Below, in pieces: positions 1 to 11,282 of a DNA stretch of 64,000 nucleotides (its first letter is position 1; each line of letters opens with the position of its first letter). The stretch is from positions 868,001 to 932,000 of the forward strand of contig WACJ01000126.1 in assembly GCA_008973525.1 (NCBI GenBank). The letters are read 5' to 3'. The stretch comes from Stenopsyche tienmushanensis (lineage: Eukaryota > Arthropoda > Insecta > Trichoptera > Stenopsychidae). Both the position numbers and the translations under genes were made by a program. Below the pieces are notes generated by a model that was not told the DNA's origin, ran no database searches, and saw only the letters and a list, made by a program, of their open reading frames with translations.

Positions 1-187
1 ACAACATATTTCCATTAGTCAAAAAAGATTTGAATGTGTAATTTTTTTTAAATGTGCCTGTTTTTCTATGTTCACCTGTTAGCGAGCTATTAATAAATGC
101 ATCTCAGTCTTCAATTACATAACATTTCTGTATAAATATTAGATAGTCCAGTCAAAAATGTCGTTTTTTTAAATGAAAGGGTTGAAT

Positions 188-266
188 TTAACCTTTTAAC
201 TACCAGAGCGTAATGAGCGCGTACAAATGCAACGCGCCGGTGCGTCGTTGGCATTTAACAGGTTAA
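188..266. mobile_element. 79-bp TTAA-flanked miniature inverted-repeat element
   Basis: Begins TTAACCTTTTAACTACCA and ends with the inverse of TTAACCTGTTAAATGCCA (15 of 18 matching), with TTAA at both edges as expected for piggyBac-type MITEs. The core is GC-rich and rich in CG (GAGCGCG, ACGCGCCGG), unlike its surroundings. Confidence 0.5.
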
Positions 267-1126
267 ACAAAAAATGTATGAATTAATTTCATCGATACAA
301 TGGTTTCTCCTTCAGTAGGTACAACATTTTCCCATCTATTTAACAATTTTTTTTATTCCGGAAGAATAAAATTCAACAGGTTTTGATGTAAAATATTTTT
401 TTTGAAGATATTCATATAGCCGAGACACAACTGATGCTCAAAAAATAAATATGATAAAATGACATTTTCAACCGGACCATCTAATATCATAAATCATCAA
501 ATTAACATAAGCAAAATTACTCAATGCAGGTTATCGTTACTTTAAAAAGACAATTTAACTGAAGAAATATTTTATGTATCGACGACTAATCTTTAAATGA
601 TGTTTATATTTATTTTAAGTGCATTTCGATAATTAGTAACCAATTATGAAAATGAAATGATAAATAAGAACACATGAAACAGTATCCCTATCGAATATTC
701 AATGTTATATCAAATAGTCATATCTTATAGATCAAGATTTTAGGTCGTACAGCAAAACAAATTGCATTTCAAATGTAATGTAATATGAAACTTATTTACA
801 ACACTTGAAAATAAGCTGTATATTGATAGTAACATAGGAAACATTTGGTTAATGAATACTACATAGTCTTATTATATATCGAGTACGACCGATAAGACTT
901 AATACTAGATGTATCCAGAAAAAAAAGGGCGTTTATATAAATGACTGAGTCTGAGGTCTCGTCTCGTAAAGGTTTGATATTTAGTTTGAGCTAATAGTGA
1001 TTTGTTCCCTAATATATTTGTTTTCACCCTCGTAACCATCACTAGTTTGGTTGGCTAGATACATTCGATAGCCGCCGGTCGATCGAGGCGACAGCCGTTC
1101 GATAAGAGTTCTTGTAAAAAATTTAT
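267..1126. other. No gene seen
   Basis: AT-rich DNA without sustained open frames or recognised repeats. Confidence 0.6.
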
Positions 1127-1332
1127 AAGCTACTAGCGAGTACCCGGCATGGTGCATCAGCTAAACGTTTCATAAAACAAATTCTGCACATCACCAACGT
1201 TTGTGCTTATTCAAAAACCTTCTCGGATACGCGCCCAATAATTCATCAAAGTTTCACCGCAATCGGATGAATTGTGTAGGAACGTATACGAGACAAACTA
1301 ATATACAAATCACAGACATTCATTTTTAAAGA
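1127..1332 (-). mobile_element. Helitron-like non-autonomous element
   Basis: Read on the minus strand it begins TCTTTAAAAATGAATGTCTG and has the family core (CGTATACGTTC, CATCCGATTGCG). It ends near CCGGGTACTCGCTAGT, a CTAGT-type end. The same core recurs at 26.0, 29.3, 29.45, 55.45, 57.05 and 61.45 kb. Confidence 0.45.
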
Positions 1333-2985
1333 CTTGATCTGACTATTCGTTATTTGTCAAAAATACCCGTAACGGCCGTCCTCCACTCGGATGATATGAC
1401 GTCGCTCTGCCAGTATTACCAGGGCGAAGCCATATAACATGAGCATTAAAAAAACGCATTTTTTTCTGGGTACCCCTGATATTTCACAATCTATCAAATT
1501 TGCCGAATTGAAATAATTATTTAATACATATGCATTTTCTTAAATATACTAAGAATCGGAATGCGATTATGTGCGACGACTCGTGCATTTACGCGTTTAA
1601 TTCATTGGTGTCAGAATGTGAAATATGAGCATTTTAATATATTTTAGCACAAGTATATGAACCGTAACAGATCTTTTTTACTTATCGATGAAGCTGTAAA
1701 TAATGAAACAATATAATTCTCAACTCAACTCTGATCTCAATCGATTTTTACCTGTCGATTACCGCACAATTTATGAAATATAAACAGCGCAATTGAATAA
1801 AACTGCACGTCGAATACACCCACTCGATAAAGTGCCAAGATTATTTCGTTTGTATTCCCGTTTATTTAATTCTGCGTAGGTGCTGAGAAAATCGAATTCG
1901 GAAACGGAGCAAATATAATAAACTAAACGGTGAGAGTTTGATTTCAATCATTTTTAATAGGAGTTAAAATATATATACTATTTTTCTATTTAAGAATAAA
2001 CTTCATGCGGGGTGTTATAGAAATGTATTTTAATACTTTGTATATTTTGTGTGTGATTTAATCATATTTATCAGACTATAAGACTGAAGTTGATTCGGAT
2101 GGCTTTTTGATTGTAATTAAATAAATCTTAATCGGTGTTTGGAGTATATATTATTTTAAGCGTCTTATAGCCTGATGATGAATGTTTTATTTTGAATAAC
2201 GAGTTGTTTGGTTTTGATTTTTATTAAAAATGTATTAACGATGCATTTGTATTCGTATTGTGCAATATTTTATCTCTTTGAAATTGAAAATGTATATTTT
2301 TTCATATGTACGTATGCCTAAATTTTATATTTTTATGATATCCACACACTGATGAATTTCTTCCAGTTTATATTTGACAAAATGTACATTTTTATTTTGA
2401 TCTTTAGTGGGCTTTTTTTATAATAAAAAGTATATGCAACGATATTTTTAATTTTTAATTGTCATCGACAAAAGATGACTCGATATTCTTGTACAGCGTC
2501 TATTGTATACATATGTACACGTATTGCCAAATTCAATTTATTGTATATTATCTTGTATATTATAACAATACACTATTCATTTTTGTTATTATAATCGTCT
2601 TCTTTGTCCAAATCAGCAATGTCCTCCAAAAGTTTCCACCAGTCAGGTTGAAATATACCGATCAAGGCAAGTTTGATCACTAGAAAACCAATATAATTCG
2701 TTTAATAACTGCACTAGAATTCAAACAGATCACTGATCATGTTTTCCGAGTCTGTTAGACTAATGATTAGTGAGCTAGGATTACGTATTAAGTAGAAAAG
2801 GGCGTAAGCATTTTTTATACAATTTTCGAGGGAGATAAAAGTAGTCGTATATAACTTTATCTTTGATTGATACAATGTCTTATTAGTATCCATAAAGATG
2901 CATGAAATATCTGATTTTTATAAGATCAAATGGTAAACATTAGCAATTAAAAAATTAAAGAATAATATAATATAAGAATTAAGAA
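1333..2985. other. No gene seen
   Basis: AT-rich. TTGGTGTCAGAATGTG at about 1605 is a partial plus-strand match to the tRNA-Leu primer-site motif seen elsewhere. 2749-2785 (AGACTAATGATTAGTGAGC) matches the hairpin family at 52.04 kb. Confidence 0.5.
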
Positions 2986-3009
2986 GATATTTAGGGGGGC
3001 CTAAATATT

Positions 3010-4140
3010 AACCCTATCCACCTCTTAATAGGATAGAGGCGAGTCGATCGATGCTGATCTCACTAAGGCGTTCCTGAAGAGAAGACGCGCACTTCATAGA
3101 CACTGCAGTCTACGAAGGAGCGCCTCGAGTTGGGGAATGCGCCGTAGAGGAACATTCCCGATGCACTACAACTCCTGGGCAGCCCGAATAGTGCTCTATA
3201 ACATTGTTATATTGCACCCGTAGCTGTCGCATGCTGCTCTGCCGGAACTGTGTCCAAAGTTCTCCCGTGTACATGGACGTGCAATACGTTAGGAAAAGCT
3301 GACGCTTGACTGCATCGCTGCATTTAAAGAAGCGTCGGCGCCAACATGTTTCCCCGCATGCACATGGCTCTTCTTTGCCTGTCTATATCGGCATCATCGC
3401 TGAGATTGTCGTTGAAGATATGCCCGAGATATTTAACTCCCAACTACTTGAGTTCTTTTCCCTCGATGGATACAGGGAGGGACGTGATCCGGGGCCTTCC
3501 ATCTCGGAACACCATCACCACTGACTTCGATAATTGAATGTCAATTTGTGTGTGATGGTGTATCCACGCGACGTCCATAGCGTTCTCAGTGCCTTGATTG
3601 AGGGCGCCAACAGCACATGTCATCAGCATAAAATATATGGTTGATGCTCCTTCACCCACCCATGGCAGCCCACTGCGGTCTCTTCTGATGCCCGGCGGAG
3701 AGCTCGTCCATGTACAGGTTGAAAAGGTCTGGCGACATAGAGCCACCCCTGTCTGACTCCGCACCCATGCTGAAGAACTCGACAGAAGACCATCCCAGCG
3801 AACCGAATCGCGCTGCCCTCGATACCAACTGGCCAACAGATGGACCCAGAGCAGAAGGGGCTCCTCTCTTTCAAAAGTTTATCCCAAGTAGACTTCGATC
3901 GACGCGATCAAATGCCTTGCTAAGGTCGAGAAAGCAAGCATAGCAACAGTCCTTCGCTGGTGTAATACCTGATGACTTGCTAGAGCTGTAGATGGCCAAA
4001 CTGGTAGAAGTGTTCGATTTAAAACCAAACTGTGCATCGTCGGTGTAAAGGTAGAATAGAAAAGAATAGAAAAGATCCACCCAAACTACACTCAGCGACT
4101 CAGAAAGTGGCCCAAGCATAATTTTCAAAAATCACAATCA
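3010..4140 (-). pseudogene. Non-LTR retrotransposon reverse transcriptase, decayed
   Basis: Minus-strand frames carry RT blocks in order: QFGFKSNTSTSLAIY and FLDLSKAFDRVDRSLL (about 4060-3880), RQ-rich text near the active-site block with a YADD-like remnant (LMTCAVGALN frame, 3650-3590), and a thumb/C-terminal run around 3440-3080 (YLGHIFNDNLSDDADID, TSMYTGELW). Several frameshifts separate the blocks, so it cannot be active. The clade is uncertain (CR1/Rex-like by motif). Confidence 0.7.
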
Positions 4141-4489
4141 AACTTATTGCTTGGATGACTGCTGCTTACATGCGGTCAGACAAGCTCTGTATTTTATTTT
4201 TAACGTTAATCTCTTTTCTTTCTTTCCTTCCTTCTAAAGAAATTTCGCCCCAGAGTCTGTGGTGGTTTTAAGTTTGCCTTAAAAAGGCTGATCATAGTAA
4301 CTAAGGCGAACAGGACCGTCAAAGATGTTGCTGCCGGTTCTGGCTGGCCTTCTGCCGCTGGACCTGCAGCTACAGTTGAGTGTGGCTCCTTACAGATTTT
4401 GCAATAAGGTTCCCATTTTTATCGGTGCTAATTCCATTGAAACATCCCTTCTGGATGGTCTCCAACCCCATTTAGAATCGGATTATCTT

Positions 4490-4830
4490 AAAAAGGAGGA
4501 TACTTGAAGTTTATTACAATGTTTGGCAAGAGAAATGGATGAATCCTAAGCACGGTGATCATTCAAGAAAGCTTTTTAGTTCAATTAAATATCGTTTGTC
4601 GTGTCGCTGAGCGGTTCCATGTCATTGAACCTCACAGGACACGGGCGATTCAAGTCATCTCTTCTTCGGTTTGGCCTTGATCGACTTGCGGAGTGTCCAT
4701 GCATGCACACGGACACGACAGTAGATCATGTACTATGGTCATGTCCAAGCATGGAGGCGGAACAAGAAGTTCTCTTATGCAGTGTCAGAGGTTCCGTCAC
4801 AAGACCGTAGCGCTTTAAAAGTTTTGGCTC
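4490..4830 (+). pseudogene. C-terminal fragment of a different non-LTR element
   Basis: The plus-strand frame LTGHGRFKSSLLRFGLDR, followed by a Cys/His segment (CPCMHTD..VDHVLWSCP), is the RNase-H-to-zinc-knuckle region typical of I/Jockey-type ORF2. It faces the minus-strand RT at 3-4.1 kb, so two elements abut head to head near 4.2-4.5 kb. Confidence 0.55.
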
Positions 4831-4851
4831 CAAGTGTGACGTAGGAGGGTT

Positions 4852-5160
4852 CTACGAACCTTTAGTTTGGTAGAATACTCCCACTGGTCTTAATGTTAGA
4901 AAGTGTAGAATCATTGGACAATTAACTGGTATCTGGCAATAATAATAGACTTCTGCTGTCAGACTTCCATTGATGACTGCCAAGTCGGTATGAGCTTCAG
5001 ACGTTATGCCACCCCATACCATCACAGAAACACCTGTACTGTGAAAGCTCACAGTTTATCTGGTGGTTATGGTAAGAAAGCGCCCTATGCCTCTTCTGTA
5101 GACTTACTCATGAATACCTGGAGCCCTCGAAGCCACTCTGAATTCATCCGTGAATAAAGC
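4852..5160 (-). pseudogene. Tc1-like transposase fragment
   Basis: Minus-strand text LFTDEFRVASRAPGIHE followed by VSVMVWGGITSEAHTDLAVI matches the second catalytic-Asp region of Tc1-family transposases. Both ends are lost. Confidence 0.7.
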
Positions 5161-5249
5161 ATTTACAATAGACAGCGGTTCTTTCACTTATGTAGTCTGT
5201 GGACCTGCTCTTGAGTAAAATTTCTTTTGCGGACAAACTTTTGAAGAAA

Positions 5250-5530
5250 TTTGGCAGACCCCCAACCCAACTCTTGTTTGCTCTACAATTAACTTCAAAA
5301 GATTATCATCAAAGAAGAAATTGAAGTATTCAAACTCCTCCTTATAGTTGTACATAAAATCGTGAATGCCAAGTTTTTCCGCAAATTGAAACGGCAGCTG
5401 CAAAATGTCATTTTCCGAATCTATGTCAACCCACTCAAGAGCACTTGTAGTAATGTCTTCTTCGACTATGCCCCTATCGTCTTCCTGCGAAGACGAGTCT
5501 TCATCTATAGCGGTATCACTTCCGGGGTGC
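5250..5530 (-). pseudogene. piggyBac-type transposase N-terminal fragment
   Basis: The minus-strand frame is acidic (DEDSSSQEDD, IVEEDITTSALEW) and leads into EYFNFFFDDNLLKLIVEQT, the start of the piggyBac DDE region. It then breaks into unrelated sequence joined to the Tc1 fragment. Confidence 0.6.
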
Positions 5531-5599
5531 TAATATTTTCATACTCACTTTCACTAGATATCCACGAGATCCGGCACGAAAGTGCTCATCCTGGGCCGG

Positions 5600-7590
5600 A
5601 CGTTCTTTTAATTGCATATCCCCCCAGATGCTAGGCCCTCCAGGATTCAGCTATCCCAGTTCCATGAATTGGCCACGGCTGCATTCCAATTAATATTGTT
5701 TTTAGATAAGATTGTTTCCGGACTGCCAAATACACTACATTTTTATAGAGGAATTTTGATCCTTGTACCGGTCTTCTAGCGCATAAAACCCTCTTTTGTC
5801 CGTTCACTCACATTGACATCTCTTATCGATTGGAGATGCTGCTTAATCTTAACTCCTACGGGAGTACTATCGGAGACTCTCCGTTTCCCCCTCCACTATT
5901 CAGAAAGAGCACTCTTGTACATTGAAGCTCGGAGACAGACAGAGACAACTTTGCACAGTTCGGGAGACTGAGACGGAGAGCTTCCCCGCATGCATCGCAC
6001 AATTGTATAGATCGTTAGCCCAAATTTATCAACTAATAATGATTTCGATTTCAAGTGTGTTATTTGTTTACGCAAAGAAATGATCAAATATTGTGTGCTA
6101 TCGACAATGTTTGTTTTTTCCATTCTTCGCTGCGTGTTGAATGAGTCTTTGTCCAATTATCATTTCCTTCTAAAGGAGGAGCAAATTTTGTGCATTGTTT
6201 ATGTAAAGAAATGACTTGATCTTAAATGCTATCAAATGTTTATTTACAATTGACCCTGCCTCGAATTGAAGATTGTCTTACGCTGATAGGAGCTGACAGA
6301 AAGTAAAGCGATTATGACATCAACGACAGTTCAATAAATGCAACTTGCAAAAATAAACAATAAAACAAAATTTGAACGAAGAACTGTCAATAAACCACAT
6401 TTTATTCACTGTATTTGTAGCGCGGCTAACATAATTTTGCACAGAAGCTAAAACACAATCAATACATATCGAATATCCACGTTTTAATAAACAAACACAA
6501 GCTTTTTAACATAGCTTCATCTAAACAATTAAATAAATGAAACATAGTTGTTTCATATCGCTATGTTTATGTTTGGGCCACATTCCGTGTCGCTTTGATT
6601 GATAAGTAATATCCCTTATACTTAATTACGCGTATGACATCTAATAAAATCTTTCTTAATATGGTCTTCTTTTTCGTGTCCCTCATGACGGTGGATCGAG
6701 ACCCCAATAAAAACGGTATAACTTACGGTAGTATCTAATATTTAGTTGATCAATTCACTCGACATTCTTTCACGACGTTAGTAGGGATTAAACAATTTAG
6801 TTTTCAATCTAAAAATATGAATTTATTACGAATATAAAACCACATATAAAATGTTACATGCTTACATAAGTAAAATATAACAATACATGATGGATGTTAC
6901 AAGCGAAATTATTAAGCAACAAACATTTTGGTATACGCCATCAAACTGTATAGCAGTTATTAAATAAGGATTATATGTAAAGAGTTAGCTAGTTAGTTTA
7001 AATCAGGGTTCTCCAAACTTTTTAGCTTAAAGGCCACGCTAACTCCTCCATTAAGTCCCAAGGTTTAAGACTTAAATTTAACAATATGATCAAAAACTGT
7101 TGTGGGTTGGATATCGATCTTGGTGGAGTTTGTAGGGCGGTGTTGATCCACAGGCTGTAATTTGGAGACTCCCGGTTTAAACAATAATAATGGCACATTT
7201 CGCCAGCGTATTTTAGTTATGCGATAAATTAATATTAATTTCAACGCAGGGTTATTTTTGCTGGAATTGATGAGATGATGTATCCCAATAAAAACAATAA
7301 CAGCATTAAAACCTCAATATAACGCATAATTTAAGATCCTTCGGACACAAATCAATGTACATTCATTTAAGATAGCTGTTCCGAGATTCAAAAATCTTTG
7401 ATATACAACTTTATATAATTAGCCAAATCGACGAAGCCCGACTTAAAAATCTACGATATAAGTATTTGTATAATTGTGACTTTTTAAATATGTATAAAAA
7501 TATTAATTAAAAAGAGGAGCAACGTAACGAGTGTACGATAAGAGGGAAAATAAAGCTAGTATTAAAATTATCAGTACAAAACAACAAAAA
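5600..7590. other. No gene seen
   Basis: 5995-6130 resembles a stretch at 33.5-33.65 kb (GATCGTTA.CCAAATTTATC), so it is a low-copy repeat. The rest is AT-rich without features. Confidence 0.5.
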
Positions 7591-7592
7591 CA

Positions 7593-7598
7593 TTTATT
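7593..7598 (-). promoter_or_regulatory. Polyadenylation signal of the TFAM-like gene
   Basis: AATAAA on the minus strand, 15 nt beyond the second stop codon at 7613. No other gene end lies nearby, so it is the likely 3' end of the TFAM-like transcript. Confidence 0.6.
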
Positions 7599-7612
7599 GT
7601 AAGTCATACAAA

Positions 7613-7993
7613 TTAGAACTTAAACAAATTTTTGAACATTTTCAAAACACCCTTACTGGAATCGGTTTCATTCGCGAGAGGAACATCTTTCGCCTTATCA
7701 TCTTCGGCGTCGTTTTTGATCGGTTTGTCCGCTGAAACTTTTACTCCACTTTCACTAGGAACGAAAACAATGTTTTCATCGTCATTCTTTTTATTGTTAG
7801 GGTCACCCGTGTCCCGGCTCCGTTGGATATTGAGCTCACTATTTGAAATACTATCTAAACGTACGCTTGTTTCTTCTTTTAAAGCATTGTCGAACTTATT
7901 TTCTTTTAAACTAACCTGAGCTTCGTCAATATCGTATAATACAGCGCTATTATTAAATTTCAGTTTTTCTTCTGAGCCCGGACACCAAATTTC
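7613..7993 (-). other. In-frame 126-codon extension downstream of the TFAM stop
   Basis: Directly after the TAG the same frame stays open for 126 codons and ends at TAA 7615-7613. The product would be acidic and polar (EEKLKFNNS, KNDDENIVFVPSESG, NDAEDDKAKD) and end in GVLKMFKNLFKF. A 378-nt run without a stop is unlikely by chance at this base composition. The AATAAA at 7598-7593 shows the transcript probably includes it. It could be translated by readthrough, by removal of a possible 60-nt intron (8053-7994), or be a relic of a recently shortened protein, or the TAG could be a sequence error. Confidence 0.6.
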
Positions 7994-8108
7994 CTATGCT
8001 GAGATTTGTTTCGTCGAGGTTTTCTTACTAGTCGTCGAAGGTTTGCTTCTCACGAAGTCAACGTTACCGATTCGGATCATTTTCTCCTCCCATTTGCTCA
8101 ATTCTTTT
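7994..8108 (-). CDS. TFAM: TFAM-like exon D with basic tail and TAG stop
   Basis: The acceptor TTTCAG ends at 8109. The first A completes an AGA codon, followed by KELSKWEEKMIRIG and a basic Ser/Thr/Lys tail (VRSKPSTTSKKTSTKQISA) to the TAG at 7996-7994. This gives a conventional 226-aa TFAM. Confidence 0.75.
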
Positions 8109-9417
8109 CTGAAATAGTACGAATATGAATAAATCCTCATATAAAAAGAATAAACTTACGATTGAATCTTACCTGTATGCGTCTCTTAATTCGTTTGCTT
8201 TTCTTTCCCAAGTATCCTTTTCGCTTTTCGGCATAGAATACCATTTATCTTTTGCCTTTATTTGAAATTCAACAAAGCCTTCTTTCTTATTCGAATTATT
8301 TCTTAGAGATTGACAATATAATAAGTACGAAGACATTGGTTGTTTGGGTTTTCCTAACTCTTTGAGTTCCTGAATTTAAATATTAATATTTTCATAAAAT
8401 AATGAACTTCATCCAATTGTTAAATTTAAAAGAAAGAATTTATAACTCACTGCTTTCACTTTTCTTTTTTCTTTGGCAGTAGCGATATCGTCTGACAATT
8501 TTTTTATATCCTCTAACTGTTCTCTCGATAGAGAAGCATTAAAAGCAACTAAAGCTTTTTTATAGTCTTGGGTATCTTTTTCATACTCGGAGCTCAGCTT
8601 GCTCTTTATCTATTATAACATGTGTAAATAATATTTAATGATGAATACAGGCGGTCCTCGACTTTTGCACATTTTTAAAGACCAAACAGCGATAGTTATG
8701 TTAAAATGATATTATAAGATGATAATGTAACAGGACGATTAGGGCTTCAAAGCACCTACATTCTGGCTTAAAAGTCAATTGAGGTTGCGGCATTTTTGGC
8801 TGTTGCCTTATTCAATGAAAGGAATTCAGCACTTGTAATGATAATGAACGAGCTAAAAGTAGTTGTTAGCTTGTAGAGCTTTAATTGTGTACAGCAAATG
8901 GATGAGTGGCGCGTCAACCAACAGAATAGATGTAGCGCAGACTAAAGAAGCTCGAAAAGAAGAGATGCAAGCTTAAAATTATACTATGAAGACGAAGGCT
9001 TGCTTTTTTATTTAATTACTATTAAGAGTAACCAAATTTGGTTCACCTATTTAGAAATTATATTTTATAAAAAATCAGCCTCCTAATGTGGTTTCTCCCT
9101 TAAGGACTCCAGATGGTCATGAGCGAGTCTACAGAAGAAGTGGAGAGCACTTTCTTATCATAACTACCAGACAAACTTTATATTATTTTTATATAACGAT
9201 ACTCACATCGTCACCCAACTGTTTCCAATGTTTTGATGCTATTTTGATTACTTCGACGGCGTCAGAGTCCGGATTTTTTGCTAATATCGTCGGTCGCACT
9301 TGTCCAACAAATTTGAGAAACGGATTCATCGGCCTTTTGGGTTTATTAAGACCGAGTTTCTCTTCTACCGATTTGGAGGCATAACCAGAAGTTGGATTCC
9401 ATAAAATTGGAATCATT
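7994..9417 (-). CDS. TFAM: Mitochondrial transcription factor A-like protein (two HMG boxes), 4 visible coding exons
   Basis: Seen: exons 9417-9207, 8609-8451, 8369-8173 and 8108-7994 join through GT-AG introns with matching phases (0, 0, 2) into a 226-aa frame from the ATG at 9416 to a TAG at 7994-7996. Residues about 24-96 form one HMG box (KPKRPMNPFLKF start) and about 128-200 a second (GKPKQPMSSYLLY start), separated by a Lys/Asp-rich linker; a short basic tail follows. Known: TFAM packages and transcribes mtDNA in the mitochondrial matrix with two HMG boxes and a basic tail, and is about 240-260 aa in animals. The text before box 1 (SGYASKSVEEKLGL) resembles a TFAM presequence/mature junction. 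The acceptor lies one base before the ATG, so an upstream exon may add presequence. Inference: TFAM rather than nuclear HMGB, because the boxes are diverged and no acidic Asp/Glu run ends the short form. The 3' end is unusual (see extension). Confidence 0.85.
8173..8369 (-). CDS. TFAM: TFAM-like exon C (HMG box 2)
   Basis: The acceptor ATTCAG ends at 8370 and the donor GTAAGA starts at 8172. It encodes ELKELGKPKQPMSSY to KANELRDAY plus two bases (phase 2). Box 2 aromatic and basic positions are visible (SSYLLY, KWYSMPKSEKDTWE). Confidence 0.83.
8451..8609 (-). CDS. TFAM: TFAM-like exon B (end of HMG box 1 and linker)
   Basis: The acceptor is ATAG (8611-8610) and the donor GTGAGT starts at 8450. 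It encodes 53 aa in phase 0, from IKSKLSSEYEKD to KEKRKVKA: helix 3 of box 1 and a Lys/Glu-rich linker. Confidence 0.82.
9088..9184 (+). pseudogene. Tc1-like fragment in the first visible TFAM intron
   Basis: The plus-strand frame LRTPDGHERVYRRSGEHFL is a Tc1 transposase motif, antisense to TFAM and lying between exons A and B. Confidence 0.6.
9207..9417 (-). CDS. TFAM: TFAM-like exon A (N-terminus and first part of HMG box 1)
   Basis: The acceptor TTTCAG ends at 9418 and the donor GTGAGT begins at 9206. The exon encodes 70 aa from ATG 9416, ending KQLGDD in phase 0. One base precedes the ATG, so either this is the start codon after a 5'-UTR intron or the exon continues a presequence from further upstream. 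Confidence 0.82.
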
Positions 9418-10782
9418 CTGAAACAAAAATAACATGATTTTAGCCATAAATAAAAGCTCAAATCTGCAATTAAAAAGCATTAATTATTGCGCATTTTGGT
9501 TTGTATCGATGACGATATGACTTTTGGCATTGATAAAAAATATTATTTATAGTACAAATGAGGTTAATGAATCTAAGAGATAATCGACGACGCAGTCGAT
9601 TCAATTGAATGCAGGTCTATCTAATAGAGATAAAACGGTTTCAATATTATCAATACGACAAATTTGTTTATTTAGCCAAATAACGACAAAGACGAAGTTT
9701 GAAACGTTGTCGCTTGAAAATCAGCTGCGTAGCTTATTCAATAATCTCGAAATATGATTGTATTTATGCAATAAAGAAAAAATAAGATACCTATTCCGTT
9801 GATTCCAGAGGGCTTGAGGCCCTTTACTCGAAAATAGATGCATCATAACAGTGAGGGAGGCCATCGTTCAGTCCAACAGCGCGATTACCATAGACAAATA
9901 CCGCCAGTCTAGACCATAGACGACTATCAGCGTATAACCTATCATGTGTGACATCTCCACATTATATTCCAAATAAAATTATTTTCGGATAAAAATGTAG
10001 ATACGATAAATGTTAATAATTAAGAAAAAACTATATAAAAATAATACAAATACTTCAATTTTTATTTGAAACACATTCGATTAAAAAAATGTATTGTTAC
10101 ACGGATCAAAATATGTCGCCGTTTACAGTTTTGTCGTTTTAAAGTTGGCCATATATTTTATTGTTAAGACTCTGCATTGGTCGAAAGAGTCTGTTGAATC
10201 CATTTTAGATTAGAAGAAATAAAAAGTAAAACGCGCATATTTGATCCATGAATTGATTTCCGCCTTGTTTATGTTAGTAGATTAAAAATAATTAAATTCA
10301 TATTTAATGCACAAATATTAAAATATGCATTTTTTAAATCGCTATGATACAATATCCATTTTAAATTTATTAATTGGTCGTTAAATCGAATAAAATGGTA
10401 CATATATCGTTTTGTGTGTTTTTCTTATTAGATGTCGCTGTAAAAAATATATAGATATACAGAAATATACAGATGTCGCAATTTTGTTTTCATCGAATAA
10501 ATAGCGCGAATCCATCCGAAGATTTAAATGGCTCAAATGACATTTGCAAAAATTGTTGCCAGTACTGCAAAAATAATATTTATTTAAATTTTCCGGAATT
10601 GACGTTAAAAATGATCGAATCCGAATGGGGTTGAATTTAAAATCCAAGCGAATTTGCATGGATTAGAAACTATCGGAGCTTTTAAGTAGGCGACTAGGAT
10701 TTTGTGTCTTTTTGTTGGACAATCCGCAGATTTGCATGTACGTGTACTGCCTGTGCGATAGGTCACGTAAGTTGATCTCATG

Positions 10783-10802
10783 AACCTGCATCTTGCCGAC
10801 AT
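10783..10802 (-). other. Speculative upstream presequence exon for the TFAM-like gene
   Basis: An ATG at 10802 opens the frame MSARCR, rich in Arg and free of acidic residues, and is followed by AG|GTTC in phase 2. That phase would join to exon A. The donor is weak and nothing else confirms the link. Confidence 0.12.
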
Positions 10803-11250
10803 GCACTTGTTAAATCGATCGAATGGCCGGTGAAATGCGGTTATCCTTGGTTATTACATGATTGTTTGGTACCTTATGATATATTTAATAATACGCATGC
10901 GTTTTTATTTTGGATCTCAACGTGCGGACTGAATAACAAAAAAATCAGTACACTTACTTTCTGAATTTAACTTGAATATTGGATATTTTTTGCTGCAGTG
11001 CAGTCTCTGATAGACGAAATGCTGCATTCACGTCCAGTCTTGATTTCGATTTTATTAAGGATATGCACGAAAATTATTTTGTGGAATTTTCTATGATCTC
11101 TAAGATCATGACTTTTTGATACACCTAATATTTTATGATTTATTTTTATTTTTCGCATTACCAAATTTGCCTTGTTTGTCATTTTTATGCGAATTGGCGT
11201 AGCATTCAAACAATTGAATGTCAATTCGCACTCAATATCGGAAAAATCAA

Positions 11251-11282
11251 TGTCTAAACGGGTGAGACATAGGACCGGAATG
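11251..11282 (+). repeat. Dispersed TGTCTCA..TGAGACATAGGACCGGAA motif, copy 1
   Basis: About 30 bp shared with 21939-21968 and 34594-34624. The best copies hold a 7-bp stem TGTCTCA/TGAGACA around a 6-nt loop; this copy has lost part of the stem. Confidence 0.5.

Noticed and set aside
3306..3943. Plus-strand open frames in the RT pile-up
   Set aside because: Antisense shadows of the minus-strand reverse transcriptase.
7632..7919. 95-aa plus-strand frame
   Set aside because: Antisense to the TFAM extension, which has the better reading (same frame as TFAM, followed by AATAAA).
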